From contig JAAAIG010000128.1 of NCBI GenBank assembly GCA_015852425.1, forward strand, positions 1 to 59,376: DNA of 59,376 nt, written 5' to 3'. A program made the position numbers and the translations under genes. Of this stretch, positions 24,510 through 35,027 are shown in pieces (position 1 is the stretch's first letter; each line of letters starts with the position of its first letter). Source of the DNA: Gryganskiella cystojenkinii (lineage: Eukaryota > Mortierellomycota > Mortierellomycetes > Mortierellales > Mortierellaceae). The notes beneath the pieces are model-generated. The model did no database searches, was not told the origin of the DNA, and saw only the letters and a program-made list of their open reading frames with translations.

Positions 24510-25810
24510 ATGGTCAAGACTACAATGATTGCGCGCGTCTCGGACGGTAGGCTTTTTTTTTTTTTTTACTGTTGATCAACACATCTGGACGTTCGTTATT
24601 CATTCAATTGCTGATGTCATGGACATTCTCCTTACTTTGACTTTTATCTTTCTTGCTCTACTTTAATGATGCATCTTCAACACAGCTTTGCCCCTGGCAG
24701 CCTCCATGGATGACGAACAGGTGCGTTTTTTTTTGCAACAAAGGAGCCACTAAAAAGACAAGTCACGTCACTCTAGGGCTCATTTTCTCCTCAGGATATG
24801 AAGCAAAAGCTGGACTGACACTTTACTATGCATCTCGGTGGACATGGATAATATAATAGGTCGAGATGGAACTCAAAGAGTACAAGTCTCAGGCGAAACT
24901 CATCTTCCGAAAGCTCAACATGAACTCAGAGAAGCGGTGCTCGATCGAATCAGGAAGCTACGTGTTCCAGTACGTTTTTGGGAAACATCGATACGCATTT
25001 TTCTTGCTCGATGACTTGATGGGAAACAAACTCGTTTTTTATTTCATATCTCTGTATGACTGAACACCCCTTCTTTCGTGGCATTCAACTTTTTCATTAG
25101 CTATATCATCGATCATGGCGTTGTCTATCTCTGCATATGCGAACGCAACTACCCTCGTAAGCTCGCCTTTACCTATCTGGATGATCTCGCCAAGGAGTTC
25201 TTTATCAGTTATGGAAATGAAATGGATCGTCCAGGCCTTCGCCCCTACGCCTTTGTCAAGTTTGGTAAGCGTGGCAATCCGACTACTTCTGTTATGCCTG
25301 GCAATGACCTATCCGTATATGCGCGGGGTTCGGAAACATGATTCTAACCAAATACAATTATCAAAACTGCCTATTATATAGACACGTTCATGCAAAAGAC
25401 GAAGCGATTGTATCAAGATACCAGGACACAGTCCAACTTGACAAAGCTCCATGAGGACCTTCAGGATGTGACCAAGATCATGACCAAGAACATGGAGGAT
25501 CTTCTTTACAGGTGAGAAAAAAAATACGCGAGACACAAGACTCGAGATTCGAGACTGAACCAAATCTTTGACGTTTGCTTGTCAGGAGACACGCACTGAC
25601 GTTTTTGGTTCTATTACAATATTGAATAATAGAGGAGAGACGTTAGACAATCTTCAGGGCAAGTCAGAGCTGTTGCTCAGGGACAGTGCCCGGTACCGCA
25701 AAACGGCCAGGGATGTGAACTTGCAGGCACTCTACCGCAAATACGGACCACCTGCGATCGTCGCCTTTGTCTTTTTGCTTGTCATTTACTGGAGATTCTG
25801 GTGGTATTAA
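24510..25810 (+). CDS. SEC22: SEC22 family ER–Golgi R-SNARE
   Basis: Six exons (24510–24546, 24686–24720, 24860–24969, 25101–25264, 25382–25511, 25633–25810) encode 217 residues, close to the usual 214–215. An N-terminal longin domain starts MVKTTMIARVSD. It is followed by a v-SNARE coiled coil (from about HEDLQDVTKIMTKNMEDLL, with the zero-layer Arg in LLYRGETLDNL) and a C-terminal membrane anchor (PPAIVAFVFLLVIYWRF). It mediates anterograde and retrograde vesicle fusion between ER and Golgi. The second intron (24721–24859) has a nearer AG at 24793–24794, but using it gives a stop within eight codons, so the AG at 24858–24859 was chosen. It is paired head-to-head with PDI. Confidence 0.95.
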
Positions 25811-26089
25811 ACCGGGGTGTTAAATTGTATCATATGGCGAATCAAAAACGTTACCCCCAACCCCTTCCACCCCTTCGCAACCTTTAAAAAAAGCTGATAT
25901 AAAATCGAAGACGTGCTTTCTATGCAAGATATGTATGTTGTTTATTATGTTTTTTGCTGAGATTATGATACATGTTCAATCCAGAAGATTGGGGAAACAG
26001 GAGAGAAAAGGTCACGATTGAGTCCAGTAGACGATCATGTTTTTTTTTTTTTCTTTTGTTTTGTTTTCTAAGAGGAAGCCAGGTCACGT

Positions 26090-26769
26090 TCATTGAGCTG
26101 TTGACTCGGCTTCTTTCCGATCTGCGATCAGGTTTGCGGCCAAGGCACCTTTGATGAAACGAGCTGCTGCATCCTTGTCGACTTCCATGTTGGCCTTCTT
26201 AATACTTTCTCCATCCATGACCTGCTTAAGCTTTTCCGTGTATCCTTTGATGCGTTTCTAAATAGTGTCAAGGAAAGAAAGAAAAAGGATGAGGAAGAAA
26301 CGGGAAAGTTAATATAAAAGAGTTTGATCAAGTTGCACTTTTTTTTTACGCGCGACAGAGCTTTTCCTTGGGATCGTATTATCGTACCAACTCCTTCATG
26401 ACTGGGTGACTTGCTGGTGCTGTTCCATTGACCTTCAAATTGACTAATTTTGTTAAGAAAGGAGTACAATTGGTTAACATTAGATTAAGAAGCCTGTTTC
26501 TATACGAGAAAACAAACAGGATATGTACACTTACTGAAAGCCAAGGTGTTGATGGCATAGGCGACCATGAGCTCGAGTTGACTCCGTTTCTCGATATCCA
26601 ATTTAGCAAGAGTCTCGGACAAGGTAGAGGGGGTCGCGAACAAGGGACTCAAGATCTTGTCGAGGTCAGCAAGGGCATCGAGCATGACATTGGTGGCATT
26701 CTTGTGGTTCAATGGTAATGACTGCGACAATGGCTCTGGTTGTTGCTTTTGTTGTTGTTTTGGAGGCAT
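26090..26769 (-). CDS. LRP1: C1D/Lrp1-like nuclear exosome cofactor
   Basis: Three exons (26535–26769, 26388–26443, 26090–26257; introns 91 and 130 bp) encode 152 residues. The N-terminus is Gln-rich. A helical Sas10/C1D domain follows, with the characteristic stretches LELMVAYAINTLAF and HPVMKELKRIKGY, and the C-terminus is Lys/Ala-rich. Yeast Lrp1/Rrp47 and human C1D bind Rrp6 and RNA and assist the nuclear exosome in trimming rRNA, snRNA and snoRNA. The length and domain order match. The middle exon is only 56 bp, and its acceptor choice rests on frame and conservation. Confidence 0.85.
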
Positions 26770-27310
26770 TGTTGTTTTGGTATATATTGATAATAGGCTT
26801 GTCCTGAATAGATGGGGTATTTGTTATTCTGAAGAGTCGTCTATGTTATTATTGAAGGGTCCGATGATGAATGGAAATGGTTTCTGGAAAAGAGAAAGAA
26901 ACCAACGCTTCATAAAAATGTTGTTGTTCCCAGAAATGACAGTCACTTTTCTGGATTCTTTTTTTTTTTTTGGTGGCAAAAACAACCTTTTATTGCGGAG
27001 AGATGATATGGCGGCGTTCGGAGAGATGATTCCCTTCGGCGATCCATTCTGGGTAAGAGGAAAACAGACAAAAGTCTTTTACTACTATGATGTTTTCTTG
27101 AGTGTCTTCGTAGCCTGCATGTCTGTAGACATCCTAAGCAAAGATGAAAAAGACCAAGAAGATTCCAGAGAGTGGTCGAAAATTGTTGTCGGTTGAGTTA
27201 CAGGTTCATTATTCTCACTCTCTCAAAGAGTTTGAATAAACAAATAAAAAATAGTGACAGCACTCACCTCGTCGAAATCGGTATCCAATCGCGTGTCCGT
27301 TTCTAGAGTT
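26770..27310. other. Spacer upstream of C1D gene
   Basis: This 541-bp spacer lies between two minus-strand genes. It should contain the C1D promoter and the 3' UTR of the acidic repeat gene. There is a T run at 26961–26971 and nothing recognisable. Confidence 0.5.
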
Positions 27311-27958
27311 TTACGCGTCGTCGTTGCTATCTTCACTGTTGTCGTTGTCATCACCATCGCCGTTGTCGTCGCCATCGTTGTTATCATCGCCATCACCGTT
27401 GTCATCGCCATCGCCGTTGTCATCACCATCGCCGCCATCATCACCATCGCCGTTGTCATCGCCATCGTGGTTGTCATCATCATCGCCGCCGTCATCGCCA
27501 TCGTTGTTGTCATCACCATCGCCGTTGTCATCGCCATCGTCGTTGTCACCACCATGACCGTTGTCATCACCATCGTCGTTGTCATCGCCATCGCTTTTCT
27601 TGTGGTGAGAGTTGGAGCGAGCGTTGAGCCGAACAGGAGCTTTGGAGGCGACGCCTGCAACATCCGTAACGTCATCACCATCGCCGTTGTCATCACCACC
27701 ACCGTTGTCATCACCATCGCCGCTGTCATCACCACTGCCATTGTCATCACCACCGCCGTTGTCATCACCATCGCTGTTGTCATCGCCATCGTTTTTCTTG
27801 TGGTGAGAGTTGGAGCGAGCGTTGATCCGAACAGGAGCTCCGGAAGCGACACCTGCGACCGCCTTAACGTTCTTGTTCTCGGAGGGGACAGGGATGGACA
27901 TGACGGAACCGGCAAGGGCCAAAATAGTAACAGCGTAAAAGGCGCTCGTGATCTTCAT
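27311..27958 (-). CDS. Secreted acidic Asp/Asn/Gly-repeat protein with duplicated module
   Basis: An intronless frame of 215 residues; I do not recognise a family. Residues 1–21 form a clear signal peptide. A 21-residue module at 35–55 (containing APVR, NARSN and ending SHHKK) recurs at 101–121 with 19 of 21 positions identical. Each copy is followed by a long run of 6-residue repeats built on GDDNGD (about 40 residues after the first copy and 90 after the second), encoded by roughly 18-bp DNA repeats. The protein would be extremely acidic and presumably disordered. The KK at the end of each module could be a Kex2-type processing site, or the acidic blocks could bind calcium or other cations at the wall; both are inference. 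A TATA box lies about 145 bp upstream. The opposite strand is also open, but only because the repeat lacks stops. Confidence 0.72.
   Translation of the reverse strand: MKITSAFYAVTILALAGSVMSIPVPSENKNVKAVAGVASGAPVRINARSNSHHKKNDGDDNSDGDDNGGGDDNGSGDDSGDGDDNGGGDDNGDGDDVTDVAGVASKAPVRLNARSNSHHKKSDGDDNDDGDDNGHGGDNDDGDDNGDGDDNNDGDDGGDDDDNHDGDDNGDGDDGGDGDDNGDGDDNGDGDDNNDGDDNGDGDDNDNSEDSNDDA
27320..27795 (-). repeat. Degenerate 9/18-bp repeat tract encoding GDDNGD
   Basis: Two blocks (about 27320–27595 and 27676–27795) consist of variants of GGCGATGACAAC-type units read on the minus strand. They are separated by the unique module encoding residues 101–121. Such tracts expand and contract easily. Confidence 0.85.
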
Positions 27959-28001
27959 CGTATTATGGGTTGCTTTGGATATTTGATTTTTGTGTTTATG
28001 T

Positions 28002-28024
28002 GAGAGAGAGAGAGAGAGAGAGAG
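28002..28024. repeat. (GA)n microsatellite
   Basis: About eleven GA dinucleotides lie in the 5' leader region of the acidic repeat protein gene. Confidence 0.95.
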
Positions 28025-28100
28025 GGGTAGTGAATGGTTATTAGAAACTGGTGAAGAAATGAGATGATCTGGAGTTGGTTGATGAAGGATTCTTACTCCC

Positions 28101-28108
28101 TTTATATA
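28101..28108 (-). promoter_or_regulatory. TATA box of acidic repeat protein gene
   Basis: TATATAAA on the minus strand, about 145 bp before the ATG at 27958. It supports a real, strongly promoted gene. Confidence 0.55.
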
Positions 28109-28521
28109 CTTCTTTTGTTATTGTTACTTTTGTTTATTTCTTCATGTCTACCCGTCCCTTTCCCTCTTTCTAATAAAAGACGAGGGTGTGGGGATCGTCA
28201 ATCGAACTCCATCGTGGTCGTTTCATCCATGCATCACGCAACATCGAGCAAGAAAAAAAAGCATTAAGAAACTATTTCAACTATCTCTGTGCATTTTCCT
28301 TTCCTCCGAGCGCGCTGTTTGAGCGTTGGATATCCCGATATGGAAGAAACGTGCCACTTCAGCGCATTTGTAGTGGGCCAAACGGGAACTGAGCGACAGT
28401 TTTCGAGGTCTGTGTCCCAGACCAAAAATAAATAAGAAAAATACTTGAATCTTTCCTTATTGTTCTATATTAATACCCTCTTTGGAGAGAAAAGGCCAAC
28501 CCTATTCGGAAATAAAAAGTC

Positions 28522-28636
28522 GTTGACCGGTCATAACCGTTCAAGTTGTTAACCGGTCATAACCGACCAAGTTTTTAACAGGTCATAACCGATCAAGTCA
28601 TAACCGATCAAATTTCGGTCATAACCGGTGGTCAAA
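28522..28636. repeat. GGTCATAACCG short tandem repeat cluster
   Basis: GGTCATAACCG occurs at 28529, 28555, 28581 and 28617, and a one-base-shorter copy (GTCATAACCG) at 28597. The first three copies sit at an exact 26-bp period, embedded in ACCGGTCATAACCGNTCAAG; later copies are closer. The core is partly palindromic (GGT…ACC). Function is unknown. Confidence 0.85.
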
Positions 28637-29404
28637 CCACATATCAGTGACCATTCACCAAGAGTCGATCACCGATTGTGACCGGCTAATCGACAAAACA
28701 CTCCTAGAAACCGTGAGCGTTGCTGGCTCATTATTCAAAACTACGGCACAGGGACTGAAAGGGGACAGAGGAAAAGGCAAAGAGACGACTGTGGCCGTGC
28801 AGAGGGGCCCCAGTTCAGGTGGATTGTACAACCATGATTACAATGTTCACGCGTGTGAATACCTCGTCGATCCACACAGGATATTGAGAGCCCGCACGGA
28901 TTTAAGTGTGAGCAAAAGGTTGTTGGAACGAGCAAAAGAAGGTACATTGGTGGGTGGAAAACTTGCGGCTTAGGTCTGATTCCTTGATTAAAAATATCAC
29001 CTATCTGTTTTGTCAGCAGCAGTGAAAAAAAAGGAGAAAGAGAGGGGAGACGAGGTGCCTCTTTGGAAGAACCTAGAACTTCGCGCCAAGATGGATTTCT
29101 TGTAGACTATAAAAGTATACGAGTAATGTATACGAGTAGTAGAAGATTTTCCACTTTGATGGCGTTCTACGGCAGCACCACTTCACGCTACACAGCACCA
29201 CACCACGATCGATGTTTGCAATGCCAACAATATGACGATTTATTTTAATATGTTGTTTGCAAAAGACGACCCCGGGGTTTTGAGATTCACGCTTCCGAGT
29301 CCAGCTCTTAGATACCGTATTGCGTGCTTCTCGTTTTTTCTTGCTATGTTGCGCCTTCCTTTTTTCTATTTATATTATCACACCTGGTTGCCTTGTTTTA
29401 TGTT

Positions 29405-31623
29405 TTAAGCGGCACTGCAGAGGGCTTTGACATCGTCGGGAATCTTGAACGCCTTGACCTTGTCCGGCAAGGATAAGAACTGGACCAAGAGACCGGCCTG
29501 CATATGCCAATCGATATGACAATGGAAGGCCCACATGCCTGGGTTATCGCTGATGAAACGAATGACTGTGTAACCGAACGTTTGCATTGTAGCCGTATCA
29601 CGACGGAGCGGGTTCACAGTATTGATCAGCGATTGACCAGGCAGATAACTTCCCTGGCCTCCTCCGACAACCCAGAACTGGTGGCCGTGCTATACAAAAT
29701 TGGTTGTGGCCACAAAAAAAACCGAGGCGGAAGTTAGTACAGACCGAAAGGATGTCGCCATCAGATCACAAAAAAGGATATTATAGCAAAAAAAACTCAC
29801 CAAGTGGAAAGGATGGGAACCCTCATCATAGTCTATCAATAGAGGTCGCAGAAACGTGATGGTTAATCCAAACATGACCACTCAAGAATAAAAACAGCTC
29901 CCAAAGATCGGGACGTGATTGCTTACTGTTAATGACGAGCTCGACGACTTGCGTCTTGTTCAGGGGGATGACAAACTGAGAGGCCGCAAACTTGGTAACA
30001 CCTCTCTTGGCCTGGTTCAGGGTCGCGGCGTTTTTTAACGGGACCCAACTTGTCGTGTTGACGTAACCGAGACTGATATGCTTCTTGGTCAACTTTTGAA
30101 AAGACATTTCCAAGACGTAGGACACATCTGCAGGGGGAGCATCCTGGGCCACATAGGGTTTTAACATGTCTGGTGACAGATCCAAACAACGACCGATATA
30201 CGGACCTGTGGACCAAGGTCGAGAATCCGATTTGGGTGCCTGAGGATCGACCACAGGAGCACCCGCGTAATGGACCATTGCGGTCGAGGTTAGGTTCAAT
30301 GCAGCATTGTCACCAACACAGAATGAATTCATGACAGCCCGGACCCAATAGTTCCCCTTGGCCTGGTTCGCCGTTATAATGGCCGAGTATCGTTGAGCGA
30401 CATGAATTGGGATCCTTTGGACCTCGACAGGCTGCAGGTCCGTGCCATCGGCTTCAATGACCGTCAAGTTATGTTGGTCAATCGAGAATTGAAACTCTGC
30501 TAACGCACCAGTGTTGATTAAACGAAGACGGTAGCGCTTGCCCTGTTCAAAGTCGAAAACGGACTGCGGGGCGTTCGAGATACATTTTGTAGAGTTGGTG
30601 GGGAAATTGGCCAGGGCGTCGTTGGAGCAGTTGAAGGAGTTACGACCGTTGATGAGTCCGTTATCGGGCGTTGGTTCAGCGCCATCGCTGTCGGTGCTCA
30701 AGTAATAGGACAAGAGAGGGGCTGTAGTCGTGTGATAGAAGTCAGAGACCATAACGATCACGTCCTCATCGTATTCTTTGAGATGGGGTTCGTGGGGGCT
30801 GTGGATGATCAGAGGACCTAATAGATGGAAGTGAGAGAGGAAACGTATTGGGAGTGAAGTCAGACGAATTGCTACTGAGTACACGAGATCATATCAAGTT
30901 GCTTTTTGACTTACCGACGATTCCATCGACATACTGTGATCCGGCATGAGCATGCCACCAGTAAGTTCCCCATTGCCCAGGGATCGTAAAGTTGTAAGTG
31001 AAGGTACCTCCAGCAGGAATCGCACATTGGGTGATGGCCGTGGTTCCGTCCATCCAGTTTGTTCCTGAGATGAAAACGGTTAACACAAAAGCTCTGTTAG
31101 CTCAGTGTTCCTAATGACTTTCAGGGGTATTAAATTTCATCAAAAAAATCTCATCCTAAGGGTTCATGTCGTTCCTACCATTTTGGAACATGCCGTGCCA
31201 ATGAAGAGCAGTACCAACTGTCAACTTGTTGGTCACTTTGACGACGATGCGGTCACCGGTATTGGCCTCAACCAAAGGTCCGGGGAACATGCCGTTGACC
31301 AACAACATAGGCCTCGACAGACCATCGGGAGCAATGTCCTTTTGAGATATGGTCCAGTCATAATGACGGGTCGTCGGTGTGGCAGAGATTGTAAAGTTGT
31401 CTTTTCCGAGAACGAACCGAGCAGGGTCATTCCACGACTGATGAGTACCATTCGTCGCCGTCAGCGTAGAGTCCGACGGAGAGGTCACATCGAACCTATG
31501 TTCAATGTTGACTGGAATCTCACCCTGGTCTTGATGCTCATGAATGTTAACGACGGATGCGGCTGAGGAGGAGTTGACGACTGCGAGGATAGTCGCCAGG
31601 ACGAAGAATATAGTACTCTTCAT
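29405..31623 (-). CDS. Secreted laccase-like multicopper oxidase
   Basis: Five exons (31179–31623, 30915–31064, 29927–30817, 29801–29832, 29405–29689; introns 94–114 bp) encode 600 residues. A signal peptide covers about residues 1–22. All four copper-binding motifs are present: HWHG (141–144), WHAH (185–188), HPFHLHGH (502–509, split by the last intron) and HCHIDWH (562–568). The position axial to the T1 copper is Leu573. There is no C-terminal membrane anchor, so it resembles laccases and related secreted oxidases rather than membrane-bound Fet3 ferroxidases. It oxidises phenols or similar substrates with reduction of O2 to water; the substrate cannot be told from sequence. Many N-glycosylation sequons (NFT, NST, NLT, NKT) fit a secreted protein. 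Confidence 0.93.
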
Positions 31624-31722
31624 GGTTTTTGTGTCTTCCAGGAAGTAGAATCTGATAAGGACTGAGGAAGAGAAAAACGGACAAAAAGAGGAAAAGAAAG
31701 GGAAGTGAAAAGTTGAACAAGG

Positions 31723-31729
31723 TATATAT
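31723..31729 (-). promoter_or_regulatory. TATA-like element of the multicopper oxidase gene
   Basis: ATATATA on the minus strand, about 100 bp before the ATG. Confidence 0.4.
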
Positions 31730-33676
31730 GTGTGCTCTCGACTTTTTTTTCTTCTTCAGACGTCGAGGAACACAGGTGAGTATGAGAATTATCTGATTCT
31801 TTACCTTTCCGTTTTGGTCTTTCGTGGACATGACTTGACTCAGTTCATCGAAAATCCGTTGAGTTCTTCCGAGTGAAATTATGCTCCGTCAAATGATACT
31901 AACATGAGAGCCACGTTTAGTGCTGCTGAACATTCGTGAAGACAGAGACTCCTTCCCCTTTTCTCATTCACTCGTTCACCCGTCCTCTTTAGCCCCTACA
32001 AACTCGGCAGACCTTTTTTTTTTGAGAGCACTTTTAGTTCCTGCCACTGAGTCGCAGGGTCGAAAGTTTATTGGGGGTTAGAATTCGGGAACCCAATGAT
32101 TGAACGTGTCGTGCGCAAGGACGCGAGCGATTGGACATGAATCATCCATTGTTCTCAGGTGCAAAAGTCCAAAAAGGAGAACGAACATCCAAGAGGAAAA
32201 GGTCTTCCAAGTGAACACATAACTACCAGGACATGGGCTCTACTGCACTCCTTTCTCGGTCGAGAACAGAAAAAGGTAAACGCACTCACGCACAAAAATG
32301 ACCATCTTGTTTTTTCAGTAAACGCCTTGAGGGATGCGAATCAGAATGAGATCGACGGAACGTGTTCATGGTGAGTGCAGGCGCCATAGTCAGACCGTCG
32401 AAAGAGAACACCCCCCCCAAAAAAAACGTCTCATGTGCAAATAGCCCCTTTTTGTCCGTTTTGTAAGCACAAAGAGCTCAAAAAATCCTCTGATCACACA
32501 AGAGCTTCCTATAAAACACCATTTTGCCAGTCGATTGTTTGCATATGTGCATGCGATGCATCCTTCTGCTTGCGGTCGATACCGAAAACAGCGAGGGCGG
32601 CCACGAGGTAACTTGCGAATGAATCATTGTCAGCCTGCATGGACGATCGAGCGTATTTGCCATCAGGGAGACGATGCGAGCTCGTTCGCACTGCAAGACA
32701 TAGATAACAACCGGACAGCCAGTAAATCATGGTCGTTGGTTTGGGAAAGAAACAAAAGAATAAGCGTGCACGAAAGCCTCCTCTTTCTCTTCTCACCCTT
32801 TTGTTGACATGCTTTAAACAAGGCTTACACGCTAAAAGTAAATTAGAAGCGATGTTTGTTGGCGTCCAAATTCGGCAAAACGCTGCCGGTGGAACTCTCT
32901 CTTCGTGTGACCGCATGCCAAAAAGACGCGTTCCTGAACCACTGGAGAAGAATTAGTTTTGTCCTGCGCAATGCTTCCCCCCCCCCCCTGCATTCGACCG
33001 TTTATTATTTGGATACGAAAATTAAGAGCCTTTGTTTGTTAAAACCTTTTTTCCAAAAAGTGTGGGAACTGGTGTCAACAGGCACGAACAGTAACCAATG
33101 CTTACGTCCACATGCATCATGATCGATGTACTGTGGACCGTTCGAGAGAGTTCTCTTTCATCCCTGGACCCTGAAATGGATGACCGAAGGTGGCGGACAA
33201 GAAGCCAAAAAAATGGCTCTTTGCTTTTTCTCATCGTTCCAAGAAGAGGCAATCTCTATTTTGTCATCGATTTTCACCGAGGGACCAGACTTTCTCCAAA
33301 GTAGGTTCTGTCGAGCCACTTGCTCACAATGGCAAATGGAAAGAGGATGTGAATGTTATTGCGCGGATGATTGGATGAGACAGTGTACTTGCGAGATGGA
33401 GTCACTTTTGCCAACAAAGCTGCACCGAGGACAGGGTCCTGACCACTTAAGACTAAAAAACTTCATTTTTGAGAAGCGATTTGTCTGCTCTCAAGCCCAA
33501 GCTCCGAGCTCGCCGGTTGGTTTATCCAAGGTTGCCAAACGGCCCAACAGCCTGTTCGTCACTGTCCCTCTAGCCCCTAAAATGCATTGAGCATCCGCCA
33601 AGGGATGAACAGTGGATGCAGCTTAAGGACTCAATGTCAGAAGGTAATTCAGTCGACCCCTTTACGATCTCCGAAA

Positions 33677-33683
33677 TATAAAG
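33677..33683 (+). promoter_or_regulatory. TATA box of acid phosphatase gene
   Basis: TATAAAG, 81 bp before the first base of the ATG at 33764. Confidence 0.55.
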
Positions 33684-33763
33684 CGATCACCTCTTCGCTA
33701 CTCTTTTTTTTTCTTTTGTCCAGTTCTTCACCCCACTCTTCTCTTTCTCGGAAACTCATAATC

Positions 33764-34832
33764 ATGTTGTTCAAAACCCTTGCCTCTTTGGCAGTTCTCG
33801 CCAGCGTTGCCTTTGCTGCTCCCACCAAGAGTACTGCTCCCACCAAGAGTGCTGCTACCGCTCCCAAGGGTGCAGCCTTTGACCATGTCTTCATCATCTT
33901 CCTGGAAAACACTGTAAGACAATTTTATGATCCATCCCAAGTTTTTATTCGCTATTATGAGTGATGGATAGCATCCACTAATACCTCGATCTTCCCTCGT
34001 CTCCTTGTTCATTCACTTTTTCCAATAGGACTACTCTTTGGCCTACTCGGACTCTACCTTCCAGTCCTTGTTGTCCAAGAGTGTCCTCCTGGACAACTAC
34101 CACGGCTTGACCCATCCTTCCCAGCCCAATTACCTGTCGGCCATTGCCGGTGACTACTTTGGCGTCTCGGGCGATTCCAACGTCTCGTTCGGCACTTCGT
34201 ACAAGACCGTTGTCGATTTGCTCGAGGCCAAGCAGCTGACCTGGAAGGGTTACATGGAGGACATGCCCTCAGCCTGCTACACTGGTTCCTCCTCCAAGTC
34301 CTCGTACTACCGTAAGCACAACCCCTTTGTCAGCTTCGATCTCATTGCCAAGAACTCGACCCGGTGCACCTCCCACGTGGTCCCCGCGACCCAATTCCAG
34401 ACCGACCTCAATGCCGGCAACTTGCCCAACTACTCGTTCTACACGCCCAACATCAAGAACGATGGTCACGATACCACCGTCGCCTATGCTAGCAAGTGGT
34501 TGAAGGGATTTTTGACTCCCTTGTTGTCCAACGCAAAGTTCTTGCAGAACACACTGGTTGTCGTCACTTTTGATGAGGCCGATGATTACTCGGACGACAC
34601 CAACCACGTCCTGTCGTTGCTGTTTGGAGACTCGATCAAGGGTTTGGAGAACACGGTCGACGACACTTACTTGACCCATTACTCTTTGATCTCCTCCATT
34701 ACCAACAACTGGGGTCTCGGAAACTTGGGCCGCAACGACGTCGGAGAGTTGGGCAACGTCTTTGGCTATGTTGCCAGCAAGACCGGTTACAACAACGTCG
34801 ATGTTCCCAACCCTCCTCCTCTGAACGGATAA
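33764..34832 (+). CDS. Secreted acid phosphatase-type phosphoesterase
   Basis: Two exons (33764–33913, 34029–34832; intron 115 bp) encode 317 residues. A signal peptide (about 1–18) is followed by a short Thr/Lys/Ala linker (PTKSTAPTKSA). The phosphoesterase family (PF04185-type) is recognised from FIIFLENTDYS, THPSQPNYL, SAIAGDYFGVSG, FYTPNIKNDGHDT and VVVTFDEADD. Members include fungal secreted acid phosphatases and bacterial phospholipase C enzymes. The short length and the THPSQPNY motif fit the fungal acid phosphatase group, which scavenges phosphate outside the cell. Codon use is strongly C-ending compared with neighbours, suggesting high expression. A TATA box precedes it and an AATAAA follows it. 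Confidence 0.9.
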
Positions 34833-34910
34833 GCAGGTTTCTGTCCGTTCAACTCTTGTATTTAATGGGTGGAATATGACCATCTCGTATATATCTTGAA
34901 TCTAAAACAA

Positions 34911-34916
34911 AATAAA
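34911..34916 (+). terminator. AATAAA polyadenylation-like signal after acid phosphatase
   Basis: AATAAA lies about 80 bp after the stop codon of the phosphoesterase gene. Confidence 0.5.
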
Positions 34917-35027
34917 ATACCCTATCGAAACGTCCAGCCAGATGTGGCACGTTCTTGAACACCTCTGGTCTTTTTTTTTTTTTTGTATTTTTTTAATTCT
35001 GAGAAAAAATCGGGCGGAAGGAGCAAC

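Larger units (their letters stand above)
27959..29404. other. 1.4-kb non-coding stretch holding short interspersed repeats
   Basis: This holds the promoter of the acidic repeat protein gene and the laccase 3' flank. A repeat cluster at 28522–28636 is listed separately. A 108-codon frame at 28647–28973 has no recognisable family, and no RNA gene was seen. Confidence 0.55.
31624..33763. other. 2.1-kb divergent intergenic region laccase / acid phosphatase
   Basis: This lies between divergent genes. It holds TATA-like sequences for each and a 12-C run at 32977–32988. Several short open frames (such as 33126–33590) have no family resemblance or plausible gene structure. No RNA gene was recognised. 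Confidence 0.55.

Noticed and set aside
24721..24859. Alternative SEC22 exon using the AG at 24793–24794
   Set aside because: It leads to an in-frame stop within eight codons and breaks the conserved join to the longin domain.
27254..28003. 249-codon open frame on the plus strand opposite the acidic repeat gene
   Set aside because: It is an Ile/Val/Thr-rich artefact of reading the Asp-codon repeats backwards. The minus frame has the signal peptide and TATA box.
28522..28636. CRISPR-like array
   Set aside because: Repeats are short, unevenly spaced, without unique equal-length spacers, and the genome is eukaryotic.
28647..28973. 108-codon plus-strand frame after the GGTCATAACCG repeats
   Set aside because: No recognisable family or promoter; it could be a remnant of a mobile element but I cannot support that.
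33126..33590. 154-codon plus-strand frame between laccase and acid phosphatase
   Set aside because: Cysteine-rich by chance composition; no signal peptide, no homologous motif and overlapping frames open around it.
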